Shown here: positions 17,618-25,689 of the stretch, piece after piece
Numbering within the stretch: position 1 is the first letter of the stretch
How the letters are laid out: each line of letters begins with the position of its first letter
NCBI GenBank assembly: GCA_903902035.1
Contig: CAIUTG010000183.1
Location: forward strand, 1-41,363
Length of the DNA: 41,363 nt
Reading direction: 5' to 3'
Origin: an uncultured Curvibacter sp.
GTDB lineage: Bacteria; Pseudomonadota; Gammaproteobacteria; Burkholderiales; Burkholderiaceae_C
Notes under the pieces: model-generated
Databases searched by the model: none
What the model saw: the letters and a program-made list of their open reading frames with translations, nothing else
Told to the model about the DNA's origin: nothing
Position numbers and translations under genes: made by a program

Positions 17618-19189
17618 TCAGTATTGAACCCGGGCGTACCGGGTTTTTTGTGAGGCTTGCAGCGCTTGTGCCAAGGTGTGAATACCGCGCTGACGCAACA
17701 AGGGCAAGAGTTTCAGGAACACCTGGCCGGTGATCAAGGCATCTTGCACCGCATCGTGCCGACCTTCGGCCTGCACGCCCAAGCGGGCGGCAATGGCTTC
17801 CAAAGCGTGGTTGTCCTGCTCCGGATGAAGCCAAGCCGAGAGCAGCAGGGTGTCAAGGACGGGCTGCAAGAATCGCACCCCACTTTTGTCTTCGCGCAAC
17901 TGCAAGAAGCGCAAATCGAAAGCGGCATTGTGTGCCACCAGCACCGTGTCACCACAAAAAAAGTGAAATTCAGGCAACACTTCGTCGATGCGGGGTTGGC
18001 CTTTGAGCTGGGCCTCGTGAATGCCGTGAATGGCCATGCTCGCCGGGGAGATCGGGCAGCCCGGATCGATCAACTGATTGAAAATTTCTGCCGTCAACAA
18101 ACGCCGGTTCACAATGCGCACCGCACCAATTTGAATGATCTGATCCACCGATGGGTTGAGTCCGGTGGTTTCGGTGTCAAAAACGGTAAAGCCTAAGCGG
18201 CCCAAATCCTGCTGCTGCAGCAAGGCCAGGCTGGGACTGGCCTCCAAATTCTGGAACAGGTCGAAATCATAAAACTCGGGCCGGTGGTGCCACGCCCGGG
18301 GCGTGGCGTTCAGGACCGAGGCCGGCACCAAGGGCGCGGAGGGGCTCGGGGTGTCAGCAAAATTCACGGGCTCCTGGTGCATGAACATCAACACATAGCC
18401 CGTGATGTCCAGGCCCTGCGCCTCGTCGGCACTGGCCATGCTGATGGGGGCCAGTTGGACCTCATAAACCTCGCCCGCGACCGCCCCCGGCAAGGCCAAT
18501 TGCAGCGAGGGCTCCGCCTCGCCTTGAATCACCTGCTCCAGCAATTGGGCTTGCGCCTGGGCCAGAGCGGGCTCCGACAAAACGCTGTAAATGGATCGGC
18601 CCAGACCAATTTTGGGATTGCCGCCCAAGCGGCCTTCCCGTGCCTTGGGGTTGTAGAGCACCACCCGCCCCGCTGGATTGACCACCACCACCCCCACCGG
18701 CAACTGGGCCAGCAGCACCGCCAGACAGCTGCGCTCTGACGCCACGGCTTCGCGTGCCGCTTGCACCTGGTTTTGCACATCCGCCAGGAGATGGTCACGC
18801 TGGTCGGCCAGTTGATTGGCGGCTGCGGCCAGGGCCTGCACTTCCAGCGGGCCCGTCACGGCCACCCGAAAATCCCGGTTGGATTCGTTCATGATCTGCA
18901 GCTGCTGGGCCATTTGAGCCAGGCCTTTGACATACGAACGAAAGAGCTTGTGCAGCAAGACCAAACCGGCCACAAAGCCCAAGAAAGTCAGCAAGCCACC
19001 CGTCAACCAATGTGGCGCAACCAAGCGCAGCACGTCGTGGCGCTCAGACTCGGGCATGTCCAGATACACCACGGTGACGGTCAAAACAAATGGCCCGGTC
19101 ATCAACAGACCCAGGGCCAGCGTCGCCAAAACAAAGCGGGCGTTGGCGCTGATCCGGGTCAGCTCAAGAGGGAGGGACAAGGGCTTCAC
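17618..19189 (-). CDS. Membrane-anchored PAS-like/DnaQ-type (DEDDh) 3'-5' exonuclease
   Basis: 523 aa; two N-terminal hydrophobic helices, PAS-like segment (LLAQLPVGVVVVNPAGRVVLYNPKAREGRLG), then FTVFDTETTGLNPSVDQIIQIGAVRI...LVAHNAAFDLRFL...GRHDAVQDALITGQVFLKLLPLL. Confidence 0.85.
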   Translation of the reverse strand: MKPLSLPLELTRISANARFVLATLALGLLMTGPFVLTVTVVYLDMPESERHDVLRLVAPHWLTGGLLTFLGFVAGLVLLHKLFRSYVKGLAQMAQQLQIMNESNRDFRVAVTGPLEVQALAAAANQLADQRDHLLADVQNQVQAAREAVASERSCLAVLLAQLPVGVVVVNPAGRVVLYNPKAREGRLGGNPKIGLGRSIYSVLSEPALAQAQAQLLEQVIQGEAEPSLQLALPGAVAGEVYEVQLAPISMASADEAQGLDITGYVLMFMHQEPVNFADTPSPSAPLVPASVLNATPRAWHHRPEFYDFDLFQNLEASPSLALLQQQDLGRLGFTVFDTETTGLNPSVDQIIQIGAVRIVNRRLLTAEIFNQLIDPGCPISPASMAIHGIHEAQLKGQPRIDEVLPEFHFFCGDTVLVAHNAAFDLRFLQLREDKSGVRFLQPVLDTLLLSAWLHPEQDNHALEAIAARLGVQAEGRHDAVQDALITGQVFLKLLPLLRQRGIHTLAQALQASQKTRYARVQY

Positions 19190-19213
19190 GGCGCCCAGTT
19201 TAGCAAGCGTCGC

Positions 19214-20050
19214 TCAGACCGTGGCCAAGGCCATCACACCCGCCGCTGTGTTGGAAATCGGGATGTGGTAATTTTGGTGAACGGTGCTGACCTGGTCGCC
19301 CAAAGCACCCCGCATGGCCAACCACATCACCAGCTCCACACCTTGGGTCCCGGTTTTTTCAACCAACTCATGGATGCTGAACTGTGTGGCCCAAGCCGGG
19401 TTGTCTTGCAGGCTCTTCATGAATTCCAAATCAAAAGGTTTGTTGATGTGCCCTGCCCGTGCCCCATCCAATTGATGGCTCAAGCCGCCGGTGCCGATCA
19501 CGACCACTTTTTTGTCGCTGTCCCAGTTTCGAATGGCCTCACCCACCGCCTGACCCAGCTTGTAGCACCGCTGCGCCGACGGCATGGGGAACTGCACCGT
19601 GTTGATGCACACCGGCACGGTCAATACCGGGCACTCGGCGCCGGGCCAGAACAACTTCAAAGGCAGGGTGAAGGCATGGTCCACCCACATTTCCTGGCAG
19701 GTCGTGATGTCGAACTCCTGCTCAATCAGGTGGTTGATCAAATGCCAAGACAATTCGGGCGTGCCCTTGAAGGGAGGCAGCGTCGGAATGCCCCAGCCTT
19801 CGTCGGCATTGCGGTACTCAGGGGCTGCGCCGACCGAGAAAGTCGGCATTTTGTCGAGGAAGAAATTCAGACCATGGTCGTTGTAAAACACCACAGCCAC
19901 ATCGGGCTGGGTTTGGGCCAACCATTCATGAATGGGGGGAAAGCTGTCAAAGAACGGCTTCCAGTAAGGGTCTTGTTGGGTTCCCTTGGCAATCGCTGCG
20001 CCAATGGACGGGATATGGGAAGAGGCGAGTCCGCCGACGATGTGGGCCAT
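19214..20050 (-). CDS. ligB: Protocatechuate 4,5-dioxygenase-type extradiol dioxygenase, beta subunit
   Basis: 278 aa; MAHIVGGLASSHIPSIGAAIAKG...VVFYNDHGLNFFLDKMPTFSVGAAPEYRNADEGWG...WVDHAFTLPL...GTGGLSHQLDG. Confidence 0.88.
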   Translation of the reverse strand: MAHIVGGLASSHIPSIGAAIAKGTQQDPYWKPFFDSFPPIHEWLAQTQPDVAVVFYNDHGLNFFLDKMPTFSVGAAPEYRNADEGWGIPTLPPFKGTPELSWHLINHLIEQEFDITTCQEMWVDHAFTLPLKLFWPGAECPVLTVPVCINTVQFPMPSAQRCYKLGQAVGEAIRNWDSDKKVVVIGTGGLSHQLDGARAGHINKPFDLEFMKSLQDNPAWATQFSIHELVEKTGTQGVELVMWLAMRGALGDQVSTVHQNYHIPISNTAAGVMALATV

Positions 20051-20060
20051 CTGATTCTCC

Positions 20061-20408
20061 TTATTGGGCCGCTGCCCGCAATTTGGCTTGAAATTGTGCT
20101 TTGGTCATGCCGGTCTGGGCTGCGCCCAGGTCTTGCACATCCAGGCCCAAAATGCCAGCAAATTTGGCCAGGTAATACACATTGCCGCCCGCAGCCAAAA
20201 GGCCCAGCACATCACGGTTTTGAATCGCTCGGCGTTGCGACTCGTTCAATCCATAGGACTGCATATAGGCCGCTTCATCGGCTTTGAACGCCTGGCGGTT
20301 GTCGGCTGAGTTGAAAGAAAAACACATCTTGTTGAGCGCATAGCCTTTTTGGGCCTGCTCGCCATCAAACAAGGTGGTACCTGGAATGGGGGGGTGGTGT
20401 TGGGTCAT
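20061..20408 (-). CDS. ligA: Protocatechuate 4,5-dioxygenase-type extradiol dioxygenase, alpha subunit
   Basis: 115 aa; GTTLFDGEQAQKGYALNKMCFSFNSADNRQAFKADEAAYM...RDVLGLLAAGGNVYYLAKFAGILG; directly upstream of ligB. Confidence 0.87.
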   Translation of the reverse strand: MTQHHPPIPGTTLFDGEQAQKGYALNKMCFSFNSADNRQAFKADEAAYMQSYGLNESQRRAIQNRDVLGLLAAGGNVYYLAKFAGILGLDVQDLGAAQTGMTKAQFQAKLRAAAQ

Positions 20409-20426
20409 GGGCTGGAGTTTGTACGG

Positions 20427-20465
20427 TTTTATTCATAAAATAAACTCATATTTACTAATTTATTT
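20427..20465. promoter_or_regulatory. AT-rich divergent ligA/lysR control region with inverted repeats
   Basis: Perfect inverted repeat TTTTAT-TC-ATAAAA (20427-20440) and outer AAATAAA...TTTATTT (20438-20444/20459-20465). Confidence 0.45.
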
Positions 20466-20466
20466 A

Positions 20467-21357
20467 ATGAAAAATATCGATCATTTGGACCTGGATGGCC
20501 GTCTGCTCCAACTCTTGGTAACGCTGGTGGAGCTGGGCTCGGTGACCCAAACGGCGCAAAGGATGGACGTGACCCAATCCGCTGTGAGCCACCAACTGGA
20601 CCGGCTGCGGGCCATTGTGGGCGACGAACTGTTTGTGAAATCCGGACGAGGCATCGTCGCCACAGCGCGGGCCGAGGCCCTGGCCGATCAGGCCAAAGCC
20701 TTGCTGGCACAGATGCAGCGCCTAGTTCAAGCCGAGGTGTTTGATGCCAGCCGTTTGAAGCAATGTTTCACCATCGCGGCCAACGATTTGCAACGTGATT
20801 TTTTATTGCCCCAGCTGTTGAACCGCCTGCGGGAACAAGCACCCGGGGTGAGCTTGCGGGTGATTCCTTCCGATGTGCCCACCGCTGAGATGCTGCGCGA
20901 CCAGGCCTGTCAACTCGTGATCAGCCCGCGCCCGCCCGATGCCACCGACATCCGCCACAAACGCCTGTTCACCGACACCTATCGGGTCTTTTTTGACCCC
21001 AGCCAACGCAAGGCACCCCGCTCGCTCAAGGCCTTTGAAGCCGCCGACCATGTGCATGTGGTGCACACGACCCAGCGCAAGCTGGAGATTGATGAAGTGC
21101 TGGAAAAATCAGGCATCACGCGCCAGTTTGCCGTGACCGTCAGCCATTTTGGCGGGGTCGCCGCCTTCATCCAGGGCAGTCAGCGATTGGCCACCTTGCC
21201 CGGGCTGTTGCGCCAGGGCCTGCTCAGGGGCTTGGCCGATGCGCCGCTGCCGATGCCCACCCCAGACATGCCCATGTATGCCATTTGGCATGTGCGCCAC
21301 CAACGCGACCCGGCCCATGCCTGGCTGCGTGGGGCCTTGTTTCAACGAACCGTGTAG
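20467..21357 (+). CDS. LysR-family transcriptional regulator
   Basis: 296 aa; HTH LVTLVELGSVTQTAQRMDVTQSAVSHQLDRLRAIVGDELFVKSGRGIVAT; divergent from ligAB. Confidence 0.92.
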   Translation: MKNIDHLDLDGRLLQLLVTLVELGSVTQTAQRMDVTQSAVSHQLDRLRAIVGDELFVKSGRGIVATARAEALADQAKALLAQMQRLVQAEVFDASRLKQCFTIAANDLQRDFLLPQLLNRLREQAPGVSLRVIPSDVPTAEMLRDQACQLVISPRPPDATDIRHKRLFTDTYRVFFDPSQRKAPRSLKAFEAADHVHVVHTTQRKLEIDEVLEKSGITRQFAVTVSHFGGVAAFIQGSQRLATLPGLLRQGLLRGLADAPLPMPTPDMPMYAIWHVRHQRDPAHAWLRGALFQRTV

Positions 21358-21995
21358 CCGCGCGAATCCATGCACATCGCGAAAGCTTGGTTGTAAGCAT
21401 TCACATTGCCCGCCACATTGGGTTGCGCGGCGGCCCAGTTGCTGCATTGGTTGGCGTCGGCCTGAACCTGGGCGGCGGGCTGACCATTGCGGGGGTAGAT
21501 CATGGGGGCGGCAGGCAGGGCTTGGGGCGCCATGGGAGCGGGCTCAACCTGAGTCGGCACGACCGTTTCAATGCCTTGTGGGGGCTCCACCACCACATAG
21601 CCGCCCGGGGCGGCTTGGTAATAAACCCCGTTGGCGTAGTAGTAGGTCAAGCCGGCAAAAGCCAACACCATCATGTCGACGGGCAACATGGGCACCACCA
21701 AGCCAAAAGACGGACGGGCCACACAGTAATAACCCCCGCAAGGCGAATACCAAATACCGGCATGGTAAAAAAAGCGGCCGTCACCCACTCGAATGGCGGG
21801 GCCCGGCAGGGCGCCAATGCGCACGCCCACCGCTGGGTAAGCCGCAGGCCGACCATGACGGACCTCCATCCCAGGACGACCGCGCTCTTCACGCTCATGG
21901 GGTTCAGCCCAGACAGTCGTTTGAAAAGCCAGCAAGGTGGCGGTCAAAGCCGCCCACTTCAAAACGGGCCCATTGAATTCAAATGTCAATTTCAT
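21342..21995 (-). CDS. Exported Tyr/Gly/Val-rich hypothetical protein (DUF6515-like repeats)
   Basis: 217 aa; signal-like WAALTATLLAFQTTVWA; repeated YY(H/A)xG(I/V)(W/Y)Y...GGYYCV/GGYVVVEPP motifs. Confidence 0.65.
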   Translation of the reverse strand: MKLTFEFNGPVLKWAALTATLLAFQTTVWAEPHEREERGRPGMEVRHGRPAAYPAVGVRIGALPGPAIRVGDGRFFYHAGIWYSPCGGYYCVARPSFGLVVPMLPVDMMVLAFAGLTYYYANGVYYQAAPGGYVVVEPPQGIETVVPTQVEPAPMAPQALPAAPMIYPRNGQPAAQVQADANQCSNWAAAQPNVAGNVNAYNQAFAMCMDSRGYTVR

Positions 21996-22150
21996 GATCG
22001 ATTACTCCAAGATTCAGCGATTCATTTTAGGAGGGGTTGATGAACTAAAGTAAATAATCAGGGCCACATCTCACGCCCTGATCGGATTTATTACACTCAC
22101 TGACGATGCGTGTGTTGGGCCGTTCTTGGTCGATCTACTTTCAAATTTCT

Positions 22151-23380
22151 ATGTGGTTTCGCCGTTTCACCGCCCTGCTGAGTCTGGGACTTGTACTCTT
22201 ATCGGGGTGCGGAGGCGGTGGCAGCTCGTCTTCCGTCACGACCAGCAGCACCTCCAACACAGCCACCCCTTTGGCCGCCAACGCCATCAACGTGCAGGTG
22301 ACCGGTGGCATTCAAGGTGGTTTTTCCAACCTGCTGATGGCGTCGGTCACGGTCTGCATTCACGGCGCCACCCGCTGCCAAACAATTGACAATGTGCAAG
22401 TCGATACCGGCTCAACCGGCCTGCGCCTGCTGGCCTCGGCCTTGAGTGGCCTGGCCTTGCCAGCGATCGCGGGCAACAGCAACGGTTCGACTCTGTACGA
22501 ATGTGCCGACTTTGCCGATGGCGTGGTGTGGGGCCAAATGGCCACTGCCGACGTCAAATTGGCCAGCGAATTGGCCAGCAACCTCCCCATCCAAATCATT
22601 GCAGACACCTCGGCTTTCGCCAGCATGCCCAGAACTTGCAGCGACCTGGGCAGCAACCAAAGCTCTTTGGCGGCCTTGGGCGCGAACGGCATATTGGGTG
22701 TCGGCTTGTTTGCCCAAGATGGTGGCGCTTATTTCTCTTGCACTGCCGCTGGCAGTTGCAGCAGCACTCAGGTGGACACCGCCAACCGTACCAGCAATCC
22801 AGTGGCCAGTTTCAGTACCGACAACAATGGCGTGGTGATTCAATTGCCGGCGGTGGGAACCAGCGGCACGAACAGCCTCAGTGGCAGTTTGATTTTTGGC
22901 ATCAACACCCAAAGCAACAACCAATTGAGCAGCAGCGCCACCGTGATATCGGTCCCCGCCACAGGACCACAGGCGGGCTACTTCAGCGCCACCCTCAATG
23001 GCCTGACCCTGCCCGACAGTTTTCTGGATACGGGTTCCGGTGCTTATTTCTTTGATGACAGCGGCTTGCCGGTGTGCGCCAACAATAGCGATGCAAAAGA
23101 CATGTATTGCCCCGGCAGCAGCCAGGCCGCCTCGCAGCTCAGCCTGAGCGTCAACCTGGCAGGTCATGCGGTGACGGTGAATGTGGCCAACGCCAGTTTT
23201 TTATACCAACAGAGCACCAATGGGGCCGAAAATGCGGTGTTCAGCAACTTGGCTGGCACCACGGGCGGCGTGCTGGGCCAATCGTTTGACTTTGGTCTGC
23301 CCTTCTTCTTTGGCCGCACGGTCTACACCGGTTTTGCCGTGCCTGGCAACACCAGCGGCCCTTATTACGCATTCCAATAA
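22151..23380 (+). CDS. DUF3443-like lipoprotein with two DTGS motifs; candidate pepsin-like aspartic protease
   Basis: 409 aa from ATG 22151; lipobox-like LVLLSGC at N-terminus; NVQVDTGSTGLRLLAS, ANGILGVGLFAQDGG, DSFLDTGSGAYFF, GGVLGQSFDFGLPFFFGRTVYTGFAV. Confidence 0.75.
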   Translation: MWFRRFTALLSLGLVLLSGCGGGGSSSSVTTSSTSNTATPLAANAINVQVTGGIQGGFSNLLMASVTVCIHGATRCQTIDNVQVDTGSTGLRLLASALSGLALPAIAGNSNGSTLYECADFADGVVWGQMATADVKLASELASNLPIQIIADTSAFASMPRTCSDLGSNQSSLAALGANGILGVGLFAQDGGAYFSCTAAGSCSSTQVDTANRTSNPVASFSTDNNGVVIQLPAVGTSGTNSLSGSLIFGINTQSNNQLSSSATVISVPATGPQAGYFSATLNGLTLPDSFLDTGSGAYFFDDSGLPVCANNSDAKDMYCPGSSQAASQLSLSVNLAGHAVTVNVANASFLYQQSTNGAENAVFSNLAGTTGGVLGQSFDFGLPFFFGRTVYTGFAVPGNTSGPYYAFQ

Positions 23381-23407
23381 AAAAGCCACCTGAATCAGGT
23401 GGCTTTT
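23381..23407. terminator. Bidirectional intrinsic terminator between convergent DUF3443-like and HiPIP genes
   Basis: Perfect inverted repeat AAAAGCCACCTGA-A-TCAGGTGGCTTTT starting immediately after the TAA stop at 23380. Confidence 0.9.
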
Positions 23408-23450
23408 CAGCGCTGACCGCAGAGGGGGCTCTGGTCAACCAGCAGGGAGC

Positions 23451-23741
23451 TTAAGCCTTCTTGGCGAATGCGCTGCACCAACCCTTGGCCGACACTTGCT
23501 TGCCCGCGAACAAGGCGCAACCCCCGGCGGCATCGCCCGCCTTGCCTTGGAACAAGGCGCATTGACCGCAAGCCTGACCGGGCTTGGCTTTGGCAGACTT
23601 GCTGGCGTCAGCCACATAACCCAAGGCAGCGGCTTGAGGGTCTTTTTCGTCCACCATGGCGGCTTCGGCCAGGGTCATCGTGGCCAGAGCGCCAGCGCCC
23701 AAAACGGATTGAATAACGAAGGTACGGCGGTTGGTTTTCAT
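23451..23741 (-). CDS. High-potential iron-sulfur protein (HiPIP) with Tat-like signal
   Basis: MKTNRRTFVIQSVLGAGALATMTLAEA (twin-Arg) then CGQCALFQGKAGDAAGGCALFAGKQVSAKGWCSAF, HiPIP cysteine spacing. Confidence 0.88.
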   Translation of the reverse strand: MKTNRRTFVIQSVLGAGALATMTLAEAAMVDEKDPQAAALGYVADASKSAKAKPGQACGQCALFQGKAGDAAGGCALFAGKQVSAKGWCSAFAKKA

Positions 23742-23857
23742 GAAAGCCTCTTTCAAAGAGTGGTTGCAGTTAAATGGTTCAAGCGCGACGATTCTAGCGA
23801 AATCAACTGAATTTTAGGTTCTCCAACCGCCCTTGCAAGGGCAAACACTGACGCAAG

Positions 23858-25174
23858 TCAAGGAACCGTTTCGTCTATTTCCAGAGCAATCCCGTGGGTC
23901 CCCAGTTTCAAAGCGGCAGATTGCCCTCTCAAATCACCCGACTGGGCCAGGGCCTGGCCCGAATGAGAAATGCGGGCTCGCACCCACACCCGGGCCTCGG
24001 GCGTTTGACGGGCCCATGCCGACAAGGAGGCCGCTGAACTCATGGCCAGGCGGTCATCGAGCTGAAAATCAAGGGTGTGGTTTGGGGCTTGCAGCAAATC
24101 CCGGGCTGGACGGCGCAACACCGCCAAAGGCATGGGCGGGCCATTCACCGCCACGGCCGTGATGAACAGCGTGTCTTGCGGCCCCACCTGTTGCCGCAAG
24201 GCTGGGGCCAAGCTGACATGGCCCTGCAAAACGGCCTGTGCATGCGGAGCCACCGGAGGCGCTGCTTCGGCGGGTCGGGACAAGTCCCCGCCTTTTTGAC
24301 GCGCCGCCGCCATGGCCTGTTGCACCGCCTGAGCCCCCTCAGAACCAGGTGGCAATTGGGCCAGCAAATGGCCCCAATGCACCAAGGCTTGGCTGAAATC
24401 ACCCATGGCAAAAGACACCTGGCCCGCCAGCAACAGGACCCGACTGTTGTTGGGGTCCGCCGCCAACGCGGCTTGAATCAGGCTGGCGGCCTCGCCTTCA
24501 AAATGCCCACCGTGCTGCATCGCCAGCGCCTCCAACCGCTCCAGGTTCAAGACCGGGTCTTGGGTCAAACGGTAAGCCTGCTCAAAACTTTGGGCGGCCA
24601 GCTCGAACTGCCCTTGCGCGCGTTGCACCCGCGCCAACACAATCCAGGCCTCCACGTCCGAGGGCCGACTCGCCAGACGTTTCGACAAGCCTCGCGCCAG
24701 GGCCTGCGGTGACAGGCCATCGGCCTGCGCCAGGGCCATGACATCGGGGTCCATCACATCGGTTTCGCCCCATTGGCGGTACAACCAAAAAGAAAGCGGC
24801 AACAACAGCAGCAAACCCAACACCGTGGCTTGCATGAAACGGGTCAGGCCCTGGGGCCGCTGAGCGGGGGCGGCGAGGGGCGTGGCATCCCCACTCAATT
24901 CACTGCTCAAGCGTTGGGCGATTTCGGCACGCGCCAGCCGCCACTGCGATTCGGACAGCTGACCTGCCGCATGCTCGGCATTCAATTCACCGAGTGCTTC
25001 TTGGTAAATGGCGGCACTGGTTTGGGCCTGGTCATCCAGCGAGGCCTCTGGCCAGTCGGTCTGCGCCATCCGTTGCACCGACGCACGCCACAAAGCACGG
25101 GCCAACACAAGGACCACCACCAAACTCAACAAAACCGACAAGGCCACAAAGGCCGGAGGCGCATTCAGGTTCAT
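23858..25174 (-). CDS. ccmI: c-type cytochrome biogenesis protein CcmI
   Basis: 438 aa; N-terminal TM segments plus TPR-like region (VEAWIVLARVQRAQGQFELAAQSFEQAYRLTQD); last gene of ccm order. Confidence 0.87.
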   Translation of the reverse strand: MNLNAPPAFVALSVLLSLVVVLVLARALWRASVQRMAQTDWPEASLDDQAQTSAAIYQEALGELNAEHAAGQLSESQWRLARAEIAQRLSSELSGDATPLAAPAQRPQGLTRFMQATVLGLLLLLPLSFWLYRQWGETDVMDPDVMALAQADGLSPQALARGLSKRLASRPSDVEAWIVLARVQRAQGQFELAAQSFEQAYRLTQDPVLNLERLEALAMQHGGHFEGEAASLIQAALAADPNNSRVLLLAGQVSFAMGDFSQALVHWGHLLAQLPPGSEGAQAVQQAMAAARQKGGDLSRPAEAAPPVAPHAQAVLQGHVSLAPALRQQVGPQDTLFITAVAVNGPPMPLAVLRRPARDLLQAPNHTLDFQLDDRLAMSSAASLSAWARQTPEARVWVRARISHSGQALAQSGDLRGQSAALKLGTHGIALEIDETVP

Positions 25175-25689
25175 ATTCCATCCCGGTCTTGCAAAACCGC
25201 GTCCACCAAACGCTGGGCCTCGTCACTGAGTGCCATCGGCGCTGGCGGCACCGTGGGCTTGGCGCGACGGGCACGCAAAGCCAGCCAGGCCAAGCCCAAG
25301 CCCAAGCCCAGCAGCGCTGCGGGCCCCCACCAAAGTGCCCAAGTGGTGGGCTTGACCTCGGGTCGGTAGAGCACAAAATCACCATACCGTGCGACCAAAT
25401 AGGCCTTGATCTCGGCATCCGTCTTGCCTTGACGGATCAGGCCACGGACCTCGTCACGCAAGTCTTTCGCCAAATCCGCCCGGGACGAAGCCAGGGTTTC
25501 GTTTTGGCACACCAGGCAACGCAGCTCTTCAGAAATGTGAACCATGCGCGCCTCCACCCAGGGCTCGTCACCCAAGGGAATGGCTTCTTTGGCCAGCACC
25601 GGGCAGGCGCACGTCAAAGCCAGCGCCAGCCAAACAGCCACCCACCAGGACCCGCCCCATGACCGCAGGAAAGTTAGACTCATCTTCAT
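25171..25689 (-). CDS. ccmH: Cytochrome c-type biogenesis protein CcmH
   Basis: ISEELRCLVCQNETLASSRADLAKDLRDEVRGLIRQGKTDAEIKAYLVARYGDFVLYRP. Confidence 0.94.
   Translation of the reverse strand: MKMSLTFLRSWGGSWWVAVWLALALTCACPVLAKEAIPLGDEPWVEARMVHISEELRCLVCQNETLASSRADLAKDLRDEVRGLIRQGKTDAEIKAYLVARYGDFVLYRPEVKPTTWALWWGPAALLGLGLGLAWLALRARRAKPTVPPAPMALSDEAQRLVDAVLQDRDGI

Noticed and set aside
16213-20287. Plus-strand ORFs of 506 and 508 aa opposite the NTase, exonuclease and ligB genes
   Set aside because: Antisense shadows rich in His/Gln; the minus strand encodes well-defined families.
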